Shown here in pieces: positions 31,100 to 43,199 of a stretch of DNA of 64,000 nt (the stretch's first letter is position 1; each line of letters begins with the position of its first letter). The position numbers and the translations under genes were made by a program. The stretch spans positions 2,931,649 through 2,995,648 of the forward strand of contig NC_020177.2 in assembly GCF_000224145.3 (NCBI RefSeq), read 5' to 3'. This DNA is from Ciona intestinalis. Lineage: Eukaryota > Chordata > Ascidiacea > Phlebobranchia > Cionidae. The notes under the pieces were generated by a model, which ran no database searches, had not been told where the DNA came from, and saw only the letters and a program-made list of their open reading frames with translations.

Positions 31100-31192
31100 A
31101 GTAGGGTGGGGAAAGATGGGACACCTTTTAAACACAATCAGGATTTTTGGATATTATGTACTAAAGGTGTTCCGTCTTCCCCCACCCACTAT
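31100..31192 (+). mobile_element. MITE-1 copy, internally deleted
   Basis: Both ends kept (GTAGGGTGGGGAAAGATGGG and CGTCTTCCCCCACCCACTA); about 100 bp of interior missing. Confidence 0.82.
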
Positions 31193-31963
31193 ACATCAAT
31201 ATACTATGTATATAATATACTGTCATTTAAAGTAAATATAAAATTGCGGGATTTTTGCCATTGCCGTTTTTGTCGAAATTTTGTTCCGGTTGGATTTTGT
31301 TTGAGTAAAAGGTTAAAATACTAAGAAATAATCGGTATGGGCGTCCTCTGTTATTACGAGGCTGTACATCAGCACGGCAGACATGACATCACACTATTTG
31401 TAGCTGTTTACGCGCACTTGAACGAATCAAAATTTCAGGATTTTCGGGCGGTTGTCAAAAATGTCTTACAATTGAATTTGAGCGGTCGTACCAAAAATTC
31501 GGCAAAAATATTTTCAAAAATTTAAATATTTTTTCAAAAAAATTTGTTGGAAGCGCTTCAAATAATGTTACGTTTGCAATATTAAACTAAAAATCTTTTT
31601 TTTAAATGACATTAACATATTTTAGGCTAAAATCGAAAAAAAAAGGTTTTAAGATACAATATTACACATTTTACCTGCATTAAAACAGGAATCTACTAGC
31701 TGGGCTTTCCAAACCAGAGAAATTGCCATACACCAGAGAAAATGTAGAGCCTTCATTGGTGTAAGCTGTGATATATTCCAAATTGTTTATGAACCTTATT
31801 CTAAAAAAAAATTGCCTAGACTAAAAATAGGTTTTAAGACAAGAATAAAACTGGTTTAAACGGAATAAAAAATGAACAAATTTTGTAGTTGTGGCGTACT
31901 ACCACTTGTTTAAATGTTATTTTATGCACCAAAAACCAAAATCGTTTTTGACGATTCTATATA

Positions 31964-32141
31964 CAGTAGGGTCGGGAAAGATGGGGCATCTTTTAACTCT
32001 ATTTTCTCGTTCCATTTGTTGTTTTTTTTTTATAAAACTGTATCCTTACGACTCCCATAGACCTTTGTTAATTGTTTAAAACACGGTCAGGATATTTAGA
32101 TATTATGCGCTAAAAGTGTCCCGTCTTCCCCTACCCTACTA
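31964..32141 (+). mobile_element. MITE-1 copy
   Basis: Starts AGTAGGGTCGGGAAAGATGG, ends CCCGTCTTCCCCTACCCTAC. Confidence 0.82.
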
Positions 32142-32335
32142 TATATATATATACTTTTACCAATTATATATAAATAAACTAATATACGAATATATTACTC
32201 GAACGAAGTTTCCCATTACAATTGTATTCTATAATTGCTTAATCGTTACACAATAACGACTCTGTAGTAATAACAGCTGTTCTATATATAATAAAGCCTT
32301 TATAGGCAAATATATAACATTGCCTCGCTATTATA

Positions 32336-32528
32336 TAGTGGGTTGGGGGAAGACGGGACATCTTTAGCACATAATATTCAAATATCCTAATCGTGTTTAA
32401 ACAATTAACAACGGTCTATGGGAGTCGTGAGAATACGGTTATATAATTCTTTAAATGTTCTTTGTTTACTACCAAATAGGACGAGAAAATAGTATGAATA
32501 GGTGTCCCATCTTCCCCCACCCTACTAT
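32336..32528 (-). mobile_element. MITE-1 copy
   Basis: Starts TAGTGGGTTGGGGGAAGACG, ends CTTCCCCCACCCTACTATA; near full consensus. Confidence 0.86.
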
Positions 32529-34183
32529 ATTGCCTACACTGTGAGCGGCTGACTTTTTTTTACAAGTGTTTCAATTTGCTGTAGCGACTTCCTTTATAAC
32601 TAATGTAGTTATCTGTCTATCTGAATATTCACAAAAAATCGTGCTCAAATTTTAAATAATCCGAATTCCAAACTAACTTCCCATTCAAAACTCTTGTATG
32701 AAAATTATTTCCGCGCACGAAAACTGACCTACAAAATACACCCCGATCTTCAGTATTAACGTTTTACTTTGTACTACTAATTTATATGCACATGCTATAG
32801 AATGACGAAGATTCGAATTAACTTATGTTGATGTGTACCCACTATATTCATGAGTCCTAGTCACGCAACTGAAGCTATTTAAGCGCCGTGATGATACTTT
32901 TACGCTCAGGCATGATTGATCACAATGCCTAAAACGTGATGTACTAAGACGCGTCGTTGATACAGAAATTTTATTCTAATTTTAAGTCAAAGATTTAGCT
33001 CTGATCAAATGTACCGCAGCGTAAAGCTAATCTACAAACCGAAGCAGTGCAATATCAGTTGCGTATATGTTTAACCAGTTACAACTTAGCGGTAATGTCG
33101 CCAACAGCAGTTTACCCAAGCCATATAATTAGATTCCGTACCCCACTTAGGCACCGCAATTTGTTTCTATTTGGCAGGCTCGACCAGCAACCTCTCAAAT
33201 AACATTAATTCCCCAGAATCTGTTAGCCACTGCCTGTCCCCCTACTCTGCAATTCCTGCTTTCTTTTAGCCCGCTTTTCACTGTCCTACGGGAGTTAATT
33301 GTCCCCTGGTAATCGAGAACTAACCGCAGGGATGTTCTCAGTTTTCACTTGTTTTTCGCGCGCGTACAATACATTCAGAAGCCCGAAGGCGATTGGTTTG
33401 TTTATGATGGCTTAACGATAGCGAGAACAAATGCTTCCATTCCTCACTGATGAGATTAAACCATCACCGCTAACTCATGATGGAGCCGCGCATACACTGT
33501 CTCAACTCCAGTGGTAAATGCCAAAGCCGCATATATACTGTCCCAACTCCAACGTTAACTCCGAACTTTTTCGCCGCACCACCCGCATTTGAATCTATTT
33601 TCCTAGCTAACGTCGGGCGATCTACACAGCAAGCTCCGGAGTAATTCGGGGACATTTTTCTGCTTCCTCTCCTACAGAGGCATAAACACGACGTGACAGA
33701 AAGACAACGCTGTGACGCCTACGTTCGCTTTCCTTAGTACAACCTGGCACGTCCTCCACTGTAGTTTCGGATCATTATTTCCCAGTATGTCTTTCTATCG
33801 GCAACGCGCGCCGGACTGGTAGCTAGCTTAGACCTGCTAAAGAAGAATGCCAATTTAGCCTGAGGTATCAGCTATCCGATATCATACCTTCGTCGTTTTT
33901 GAGCATGTTAATACATCAAAGCGAGCTAATTACCGGCGTGCCCATTGTGGCCGGCGGACCGGCTAAAATGCGAAATGTTTTTACCAGCAAACGACTCATA
34001 CTACCTGCTCAGAAACATTATTTTTGAACTTAAAATATTTGTTTTGCACATCATGTTTTATCGTCGCTACCTACTGCGTAAGCATAGAAAGCATCCTAAC
34101 AGGAAGTTATTTAAGGCCGCACGACAACACTTAACTTTCTGAGTTACTTTTAACGCTATAACCTCACTATACAAGTACTTTGA

Positions 34184-34341
34184 TAGTAGCGGGAAAGATG
34201 GGACACCTTTTCATTCTATTATCTCGTCCCATTTTGTAGTAAACAAAGAACATTCAAAGAATTATAAAACCACATCCTCACGACTCCCATAGACCGTTGT
34301 TAATTGTTTAAAGCATGTGTCCCATCTTCCCCACTCTACTA
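34184..34341 (+). mobile_element. MITE-1 copy
   Basis: Starts TAGTAGCGGGAAAGATGGG, ends CATCTTCCCCACTCTACTA. Confidence 0.82.
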
Positions 34342-34380
34342 TATATATATATATAAATGTGGTTAAACGTTAAGGTAGTA

Positions 34381-34565
34381 TAGTAGGGTGAGAGAAGATG
34401 GGACACCTTTGACACATAATATTCAAATATTCTGATCTTGTTTTAGACAATAAACAACGGTCTATGGGAGTCGTGTGAATACGGTTTTATGATTCATTTG
34501 AGTGTTCTTTATTTACTACAAAATTGGATGAGAAAATAGAATAAATGGTGTCCCATCTTCCCCCA
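34381..34565 (-). mobile_element. MITE-1 copy
   Basis: Starts TAGTAGGGTGAGAGAAGATG, ends CATCTTCCCCCATG; terminal bases altered. Confidence 0.82.
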
Positions 34566-34716
34566 TGTAACCGAGTAAGCTATTAGCGTGTGTCGTGCAC
34601 TCAATTACGTCAATGTGCAGTCAAAACCTTTGACGTGTATTGCTTGCAAGGTAGCATCAAGCATGGTTCGCGCTTCCTGACTTTTACAAGTCTTCTGGGA
34701 AGTTTAAAAGCATGTA

Positions 34717-34918
34717 TAGTAGAGTGGACGGGGGAGGGGGGGGGGAGAATACCGTTAACACCTAAATTCCATATTTCCTGGTCGTGTTTTAAAAATTAAC
34801 AACCTCCTTTAAGAGTCGCGGATCAAGGTTATATTATTCTCTTAATATTCTTTATTTACTACCAAATTTGGCGGGAAAATAGAATAATAATATGTCCCAT
34901 CTTACCCCGCTCTACTAT
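34717..34918 (-). mobile_element. MITE-1 second-subfamily copy
   Basis: Starts TAGTAGAGTGGACGGGGGAG, interior ACACCTAAATTCCATATTTCC, ends CTTACCCCGCTCTACTA. Confidence 0.75.
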
Positions 34919-35128
34919 ATGATTGTTTTGGTAAGATGGTCCATGTTTTCGTTCTCTTTTGTCGTCCCATTTGGTAGTCCACAGGGATTATTCAAAAAAT
35001 GATATACCCGTAAAAAATTATATAACCTCCCAACGACTTTGATGGGGGTCAAATTGGTTAAACACCACCAGGAAATATGGTATTTTAAGTCCCAACAGTA
35101 TCTATCTTACCGATACCTTACTTTACTA
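34919..35128 (+). mobile_element. MITE-1 second-subfamily copy, degenerate
   Basis: Starts near GGTAAGATGGTCCATG, ends ACCGATACCTTACTTTACTA; inverted relative to its left neighbour. Confidence 0.6.
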
Positions 35129-35136
35129 CATATTAT

Positions 35137-35300
35137 ATTGGGGCGGGGGGAAATGGGTAACCCTTTTATTCCATTTTCTCGTCCCATTTGGTAGCAAACA
35201 AAAAACATTCTAAAATTTATAAAACTGTATCTTCACGACACCCATCATATACCACTGATAATTGCTTAAAAGACAATCAGGATATTTGGATTAAAAACAA
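35137..35300 (+). mobile_element. MITE-1 copy, right end missing
   Basis: Starts TATTGGGGCGGGGGGAAATG; interior kept to TCAGGATATTTGGATTA, then unrelated sequence. Confidence 0.7.
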
Positions 35301-35600
35301 TGTGAAGTTTTATTTTTGCTGTCAATTCTTTGTTCGAATCTGTGAAATAGAATCACATCGTTTAAGATTGGGAAAAAAGATTTATTATTTTATCGATTTG
35401 CAGTCCCGGGCACCTGTATTATTTTAATTGTTTTTTTACCATGCATGTGAAACTTCCAATTAAAATGTATTTTTTTTTATTAGAATAAATAATTGCCCGC
35501 CTGCTGTTTTGATCGATTCCCAAATATATAAACGTGTTTACTTGGAGGGAATAACATCGTCCAGCTGTCTAATGGTACACAGTTTTTTCTTTTAAATATA

Positions 35601-35786
35601 TAGTAGGATGGGGGAAGATGGGATAACTTTTCATCCTATTTTCCCGTCCCATTTTATAGTAAACAAAGAACAATCGAAGAATTAAAAAACGTATCCTTAC
35701 GACTTTTATAGACCGTTGTTAATTGTTTAAAACATAATCAGGATACTATGTGCTAAAGATTTCCGGTCTTCCCCCACCCTATTGTA
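35601..35786 (+). mobile_element. MITE-1 copy
   Basis: Starts TAGTAGGATGGGGGAAGATG, ends GGTCTTCCCCCACCCTATTG. Confidence 0.84.
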
Positions 35787-35869
35787 TAGCTTTGGAATAC
35801 AATAGAAACTGAGGCATTAAAGGTGTATTTAGTAAAATGCATTGAAACTTGCTAGTGCAAGTTTAGAGT

Positions 35870-36060
35870 GAATGAATGAATGAATGAATGAATGAATGAA
35901 TGAATGAATGAATAATTGTAACTTGCGTATCCTCGCGTGGCGGGAAACGACGGTCGTTATAACATGGGTGTTCTGTTTCATACACCTTATGCCACAGCTT
36001 ACAAGTTACCACGTATATATGCTGTAACATTAAGGGAAATTGTTTTTGACGTTGTTTTTT
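35870..36060 (-). mobile_element. SINE-1 fragment with (GAAT)n tail
   Basis: About eleven GAAT units (35871-35913), then CCTCGCGTGGCGGGAAACG body. Confidence 0.75.
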
Positions 36061-36478
36061 TTATGTACTGCGTGTATGTCATTTTTGAGAATATAATTTG
36101 AATGGTCAGGGACAACCTATTGATTCAACTATTTTACATAACTTGTCAGCAGTTACATAAACATGTGAAAGCAATCAAATTAAAATCCAATTTACAATAC
36201 TGTATAAGTATTGGACCGTCTGGCGCCGCTATGGGAGTTAATCCGAAAACCTATGCTTTAAATTTTATGACTATATAACCGCATAGCAAATGTATTACTG
36301 CTGTAGTATGATGAGGTGTTGTTTACCCAGTTGGGTGCTAGGGCGAAATATAGGGGGCCCAGTATATGTAACACGTTATTAGCCATTTAAATTTTTAGAC
36401 CTATAAATTATCAGTTTTGATCTGAAAGTGTAATCTCTAAAAGAAAAATAGGGGGCTTTAAGAAATAAGCTTATATAT

Positions 36479-36665
36479 ATTAGGGTGAGGAGATATGACA
36501 CCTATAGCATATAAAAACCAAATATCCTGATTGTGTTTAATAAAATTAACAACGGTATATGGAAGTCGTGAGGATATTTTAAAATTCTGTGAATGTTCAT
36601 TGTTTAATACCAAGTTGGACGAGAAAATAAAACGAAAATGTGCCCATCTTTCCCAATCCTATTAT
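36479..36665 (-). mobile_element. MITE-1 copy
   Basis: Starts TTAGGGTGAGGAGATATGAC, ends ATCTTTCCCAATCCTATTA. Confidence 0.78.
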
Positions 36666-37353
36666 ATATTTGTATAATTCAGACAATTAAAACCTATTTA
36701 AGTTTCGCTACGCCAGTTTGCACCGTTTATTAAATCGGTTATGTAGATTTAAATTGTCAAATGGAAGAATAAACACAAAACATTTATGATACCCACCCGT
36801 TTGCCCGAGTCAGAAAACGCAATATTATTGACCGCATTCTGTATTTTCAACAGATGCTTCGTTATATTTAGTTATAGCTGGTTGGTGGGAGCCTAACAAG
36901 CCCAGTCTTATGCCGTCGCCGTCAACTCAATCGATTGCATATTAGTCGAACATGCGCGAGAACCGCACAGACCAATTTGTAAACGTGCTATTTGTCCGGC
37001 TTTTAGAGTGCGATCGAACTGCAGCTCCCCTATAAGGTGACTCAGCCTACAGAGCAAATTTATTCTCTCTCTACCATTGGCGTTAATGAAAACCGATTCG
37101 TGTAAGCCGATAATGAAATTGGTATAAATGGGTAGTCAAACACGCTGCGCATGTATGTTGACGTTAAAATGTAGTAAAACAGACCGGATAGTAGGCCAGA
37201 AAGACAGCCAGAAAAATGTCAAAAGTTCAGGAAGGCGTAAAGTGGGATATCAATTAAATAAAAGACTGGATTTAACGTTTAGCGTTTTCATTGTGCATAG
37301 CCTAGCCTATATTTGGTATATATTTGGTTGTACACTGTTGTTTTCTTTAAATA

Positions 37354-37548
37354 TAGTAGGGTGGGGTGAGATGGGACACCCTTGGCAGATAATATCTAAG
37401 TATCCTGATCTTGTTTTAAACAATTAACAACGGTCTATGGTAGTCGTGAGGATACGCTTTTATAATTCCCTGAAAGTTCTTTGATTACTACTAAATGGGA
37501 CAAGAAAATGGAATGAAACGTTGTCCCATTTTCCCCCACCCTACTATA
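37354..37548 (-). mobile_element. MITE-1 copy upstream of RASL10 copy B
   Basis: Complete copy; shared with the truncated one at 9990, so it predates the split of the two loci or haplotypes. Confidence 0.86.
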
Positions 37549-37599
37549 AGTTATTTATACTGGTTATAAATCACTAGATTACCATATCAAGCTATAGAA

Positions 37600-38841
37600 A
37601 TGTTGCCGCATATTAAAATAGCCATCATTGGTGCTTCTGGTACGGGCAAGACGTCTTTCATTAGGAAATTTAAAACCAATCAGTTTATTCAAGAAGATGC
37701 CCATAAAGATTATTGTGAGATGATGTCTCCTGATCTAAAACGAATAAACCGCAATTCGAAAGCGAAGGAAGCGATACAGGCTTCACTAGATGTACCAGCA
37801 CACATGGAGAGGTGCCAGGCAACAACCTGTACTGTACTGTTTAAACCGAAATTGGTGGGCAAGCATAATGGAGTTGAAGATCTGCTTGATATTACACTAA
37901 TGGACTTTCGGGAGTTCGACAAATTTCCTCTCGATTCGTTAGAAGAGTGGGAGACAAGAGGAGCTATTGGAGTGAGGTCCGCTGACGCGTATATCCTATT
38001 TTATGACGTCACGAACTTCTCGTCTCTTGAGCACGTAATCAATATGAGAGAAGGCATTGTAGAAGTAAGTTATATATTTTGTTTGGTTTTTCAGAAATTT
38101 GCATAAGCGTAATAGAAAGTTGTTTTGGTGATTTAGAATAATTGTTTTGGTCGTGGACTTTGATAGATAGCCATGCTAATGTCCTTGGAATTTGTCGGAT
38201 TTGTTCTGTTTTTCTTTTAACAATTTAATAAAAAAATATTATTATTTTTTTAGTCGTGTGCTTTGAGTATGGATAGCCAAGCTAATGGGTCATCGAATTC
38301 ACGTGCCAAGTACAAGGTATCCCCTATGTTTGAGACAACTGCGCCAATGAACTGTTTTAGCGATCAGAAATTACGTCGCAACTCCGACCGGCCCACAAAA
38401 ACGAAGAAGGGTTTTTTGTCTAAGCGATCAAATAGTGAAAATAGCTCTTCTGAGAGCATAAAAGTCCGAAACATCATCGCATCTTCATTTTTAAGTCCGC
38501 TAGCACCAGTAGCAGCACCCAGAACGACCGATACCGGTGCTTTTAAATCAAGTCCGCGTCAATACCCGCCTGTTTTTATGGTCGTTGGAAACAAACGAGA
38601 CCTCTGCACACCTGGCCTTTCCCCAATCTATAACTATGGCCCCGCAGCGTCATCTCGTGATGAAATTGTGCTACGAAATCGAGAAGTAAACGAGCGTAAG
38701 GTGTCGCAGTTGGCGAAGAAAAGCTGGAGGTCGCAACACTTTGAGAGCTCTGTGAAGTTTGGCTGGAATGTGAACACAGTTATCCACGAAACGATAAAAA
38801 TGGTGATGACGACCAAATACCCGAAGCGGTACAAGCCTTAA
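37600..38841 (+). CDS. RASL10-like small GTPase, copy B (intact)
   Basis: Exon 1 37600-38064 and exon 2 38254-38841 join at GAA|GTAAGT in phase 0 and give 350 residues. The P-loop is GASGTGKTS (11-19). LMDFREFDKFPLDSLEEW takes the place of a normal DxxG, followed by GVRSADAYILFYDV, NKRD (G4, about residue 268), then VSQLAKKSWRSQHFESSVKFGW. This series matches RASL10A/B (LDFPP...FP..TLQEW, GLRS.HAYILVYD, NKRDL), Ras-family proteins lacking a conventional switch 2. It is about 150 residues longer, mostly a Ser-rich insert of about 104 residues before NKRD. It has no C-terminal CAAX box, unlike the vertebrate proteins. MPC2 lies 1.4 kb downstream on the same strand. Confidence 0.82.
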
Positions 38842-39135
38842 TTTGCCCAACCAGGTCTTACCGGAATTAAATCAAAACTAGAATTAATTGAAAGAGACGT
38901 TTTCGCTAAAGAGTAGCACTATGTGATCTGTGAAAGCATATTGTCTCACAAAGCATTTATTAATGCACATTTTGTTTCTCGTTTGTACTCTCTGAAAATG
39001 TATGCACAATTATTGTTTTTGAGGTGTATCAGAAAAAGGGGAATTGGTTTACAAAGACATGAACCGTGATTAAACATCTCAACCGTACAACACTTTATCG
39101 ACGAGACTTTGATTAACATTGCTGCTTTTTATATA

Positions 39136-39331
39136 TAGCAGAATAGGGGGAAGATGGGACACCTTTAACACGTAATATCTAAATATCCTGATCGGATTAC
39201 AAACATTTAACAACGGTATATATGAGAGTCCTCAGGATTCGGTTTTATAACTCTTTAAATGTTCTTTATTTACAACCGAATACAATAAAAAATAAAAAGA
39301 AACGGTGTTCCATCTTTTCCCGCTCTAATAT
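39136..39331 (-). mobile_element. MITE-1 copy with an empty counterpart
   Basis: Inserted after GATTAACATTGCTGC; the homologous site near 11711-11735 in copy A lacks it. Gives a direct filled/empty comparison. Confidence 0.86.
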
Positions 39332-39454
39332 AACATTTGATTTCTTTTTTTCACATTTAATTGTGTACAGTAAATATTGGTGGAATTTCTATTTTCGTTT
39401 TATTTTATTATAATCTAATCTCTGTATCATGATGGAAAACAAATTATTGTAGCC

Positions 39455-39660
39455 TACTGGTCGTGTCTTTGAGGATTTTTTATCTTTCCATAGAAGTCTT
39501 ATAACTTGAAAATAGGTAAACATAAACGGCTCGTTGTTTGTTTGCTAGGTGTAGCGATCACGCTTCTTTTGTCTAATTAAATGTAAATACTTATTTACCG
39601 GAAGTGTGTTTTAACGACTGTCGTTTCTCTTTATATCCTTCCTTTTTAAGAGGTTAGTTG
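39455..39660 (+). mobile_element. Family-B repeat after RASL10 copy B
   Basis: GCTAGGTGTAGCGATCACGC, counterpart of 11815. Confidence 0.75.
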
Positions 39661-40205
39661 CTATATTTAGCAAAAGGTGCCCAATGATCAAGAAGTTGTA
39701 TAAAGCGTATTTACACAAATTCTTTACCAATCACTCAATCCTCCAACGTCATAGGCTAATTAAGTCTTCATGGGTATAATAAATTTATAAGTACATTTTA
39801 CCAATTGCTACACGTGCACAAATGGCGACTAAAAACCTCTTTGTTAGCAACTTCTGGTTTGTTTTTGATCAAGCTTACGGTCGACCGTTGTAGTAAAAGG
39901 GTAAATTAATTGCTCTAGAACGTGCTCAATCATTAGAGCTCTGCTCTTTTATTTCGATTATGTTGATGCAAGCAGGGTAGGGTTACAAAACAATATTGTG
40001 ATTTGGGAGCATACCAGTAAACAACAGACTAAACGTCGGTAACCAGATCTCTTAACTCTTAATACAACACTTTAAGAAGATATTGTATTACCAATAGTTC
40101 CTAAATAGACATATTAATATACAGACTCAGATTTTTGTGTTTCTTTCAGAATACGAATCACCTATCTATTATATTTAAATTAATTTAAGTTTTGTTTTAT
40201 AAAAC

Positions 40206-41546
40206 ATGACTACAGCATGGAGACAAGCTTTGGTCAAATTAGATAGTCGTTTGCAGTCTCGAATGTCTGATAAATTGAAGGAAAGGTGGAATCACCCTGC
40301 AGGTCAAGTTTTTGTCTTTGCTAAGTGATGTATGTGTGAGGATTTTTGGTGCTAGTGAAGACTGAAGAACCCTCTCTCCACCTTATTTGCTAACCCCTAA
40401 CTACTAACTCCTATAACCACTAACCCCCTAACCATCAACCCCTAATCACCAACCTCTAACTCCTTCCACCAGCCTATTCTGCTATGTAGAGGAAGATTTT
40501 TCACTAGTGCTTACTTGTGTTATATTAGACCTATTATAGGTTTTTGTTATTATTTATCTATTAAATATATATTTCATATTCATATACAGGCTTAAAAACA
40601 ATCCATTTCTGGGCACCAGCATTTAAATGGGTATGTATATTGATTCTCTACTTTAAAAAGTAATAATTCCGCACCTAAATTGTTAGCAGTATGTCTGCTA
40701 GGTGTAGCGACCACGCTTTTTTTCAACAATTAAATGTAACTATGTTTTTAACTGTAAGTGTGTTTTAACCTCCTTGTTTTTTTCGCTAAATCTACTTACT
40801 ATGTATTAATTTTGGATATCGAAGAAATAAATAAAACTATTATAATAAAGTAAGTTACATTCACATTCATTCATTCATTATTATTATTATCATACTTCTA
40901 ATAAATTGATTAATATTAACTATATATATTACTCTATAGTCACTCGTTGTTGCTGGAGTGTCTGATTACTTGCGCCCGCCAGAGAAGTTGAGTTTGAACC
41001 AGTCAAGTTCGCTTATGGCAACAGGACTAATTTGGTCACGATACTCAATGGTTATTACTCCCAAAAATTGGTTGTTGTTTTCAGTCAATATCTGCCTTGG
41101 TCTGACAGGAGCAGTCCAAGTTGCTAGAATTTTAAGGTTGGTACAATGAAGTAAAAAAGAGTAAAAATAAAATATATAACTGTTGCCCTGGCACAGTGGT
41201 TAACGCTCCTGCTTTTAATCCAGAGGTTACAGGCTCAAGGCTCGTCTCTGCTACCATTGTAGGCGTATGTGTCTTTGGGCAAGACACTTAATGTCAATTG
41301 CTTTAACCCAGTGGTTACTGATGGGTTGTCTAAATTGTCAGCTGTATGGAAAAAAACAATCACCAATAAAGTTAAAAAAGTAGTTACTTTTAACCTGGCA
41401 CTAGGTGTGTTAATCAATGTTAAAACGACTGTCGTTTTCATACCACTAATCATGTGTTTCCTAAATCATTTTTACTGCTTTTGGTTGAATTGTATGAATT
41501 TTATTTCAGGTATCAACAAAGTATCAAAGAAACAGAGAAGAAATAA
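40206..41546 (+). CDS. MPC2: Mitochondrial pyruvate carrier 2, copy B (intact)
   Basis: Four exons, 40206-40302, 40590-40630, 40940-41136 and 41510-41546, all phases consistent, give 123 residues, the normal MPC2 length. Conserved stretches: NHPAG, TIHFWAPAFKW, GVSDYLRPPEKLSLNQS, LMATGLIWSRYSMVITPKNW and VNICLGLTGAVQVARILRYQ. MPC2 pairs with MPC1 in the inner mitochondrial membrane to import pyruvate; three membrane helices are expected. Intron 1 holds a foldback element with telomere-like repeats, and intron 3 a SINE. Confidence 0.95.
40343..40524. repeat. Foldback with telomere-like core, MPC2 copy B intron 1
   Basis: Same element as in copy A, with small indels near the left arm. Confidence 0.7.
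40690..40845 (+). mobile_element. Family-B repeat in MPC2 copy B, intron 2
   Basis: TGCTAGGTGTAGCGACCACG to AAGAAATAAATAAAAC. Confidence 0.75.
41180..41435 (+). mobile_element. SINE-1 copy in MPC2 intron 3
   Basis: Head CCCTGGCACAGTGGTTAACGC, GGCTCAAGGCTCGTC; body to TTAACCTGGCACTAGGTGTG. Confidence 0.82.
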
Positions 41547-43199
41547 CACAATTCTTTTGTGCTCTATTTAATTTATTTTACTGAACTGCCACACATTAAA
41601 ACTTAAGAATTTTTCGTTTTTAAATTGCACAAAATATATTGCAGCTTTATCAATAAATTTTGTTATGTTTTGGTTCACACAAGTTTGTTTTGTTGGAGGG
41701 GTAATGAACAAATGGGTTGAAGTTTACAATTACATGCAAGCTAAATCTAGTTTCGAATAACATATGTTAGATGCAATACACATTTTGAACATTTGTCACA
41801 TTTTTAAGATTGGTATTTTAAGTAAAATTATCCTACTAGAAATTTGTATTAAATTCTCCATTAAAAATGACGTTTTGCAAACATTTGTTTAGAGCCAGAT
41901 TTATAGATTTTTCATAGAAGTATCGTAGTATGTATGGGTGAAATCAGATTTCTGTGGCACTGACAGGGGCACAGCCAGTGGGTTTTCGGGTAACAACCCA
42001 CCTTAAATATTATTTTAAATTTATTGGATTAAAAACACTGTTGCAATATCTAGTTCTTTGTTTTAGAGAGTTTAACTATTTTATGGTTAAGGTATATCAT
42101 TCATTGTTTTTTTTGGATAACTTTAATCAGACGTATATAGTTTCATTGTACCACATATAGATTCATTGGTTGCAAGAAAAACATACAGGATGCATCACTT
42201 AAGCCCATGACATACTACAATTATGGCATATGTTGTAGCTCAATAACTTATTAATATTAATTTTTTATGCATTAATTTAAATTTGGATACTGTCAACCAC
42301 TGTACTTTGGTAATCAGAATTTGGTTTTATATCTCGTACAAAATGTGTTTGTTTCTACATTACCTAACTATTTTATATAGTAGGGTGGTGAGATGTGACA
42401 CCTTTCCCATATAATATATAAATATCCTGATCGTGTTTTAAACAATTAACAATGGTCTATGTGAATCATAAGAATACGGTTTTATAATTCTTTAAACTTT
42501 CTGTGTTTACTACCAAATGAGACTGGAAAATAGATTGAAAAGGTGTCTACTTATACTTCTTCAGAGGAAAACAGAAAATCACAAACTCTCTTTAATTTGA
42601 TGTAATTTTAAAAACAAATAAAGCAGAATTGTCAACAATGTTGAACAAAGAACGAAACCAAAATTCATGACAGACAGTAAGTTCACATTAGAAACATTAT
42701 TTTCTAGGAATACAATCTTCTTGTGTGAAGGGGTACAAAAAAGGAACCAGCCGTAGAAATAGACTGGAGAAACATTATCATTAGAACTTCAACGACTTTA
42801 CTTCAGCTATAATAGGATTGTCTTCAAACAATTCTGCGCACCTTTAAAATATAAGAAGTATATGTAAAGTATATGTTGGTTTATAATAACAAAATTATTC
42901 AGAAAATTATTGGATTAGGTGATAAAAGAATATTTAGAAACATTACAAAACCCCTAGATTTTAGGACTATTGACACTTCCCTTCAGTAGTTTCAGTAGCC
43001 TTTTAAAACGAATGACCTTTTCTTAATAATTTTTTTTACGGTTGTTATTAATTTGATCTTTACAAACTCCCAGAATAAGTAAAATTTATGTTATGCCAAG
43101 TAAAATTTATGTTATGCCATTTAAAATAGAAACAGGTCTTCTTGAAGAATGAAGAAACTTGAAAAACCATGGTATTTAGACAAATATTATCTCACCTGT
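41547..43199. other. Convergent intergenic region
   Basis: Between the MPC2 3' end (plus) and the minus-strand terminal exon. One MITE lies at 42379-42550. Possible 3' UTR and polyadenylation signals for both sides (AATAAA near 41651 region and on the minus side), otherwise nothing recognised. Confidence 0.5.
42379..42550 (-). mobile_element. MITE-1 copy, right end eroded
   Basis: Starts TAGTAGGGTGGTGAGATGTG; interior intact to AATAGATTGAAAAGGTGTC, terminal CCCCACCC lost. Confidence 0.78.

Larger units (their letters stand above)
25916..37353. other. Gene-poor region rich in MITEs
   Basis: About 11 kb with no gene I can support. At least 17 MITE copies are listed separately. The longest repeat-free parts are 26420-27140, 30120-31090, 32530-34180 and 36010-36470. 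Their reading frames are short, unspliced and without recognisable domains. Missing RTK 5' exons could lie here but were not seen. Confidence 0.55.
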
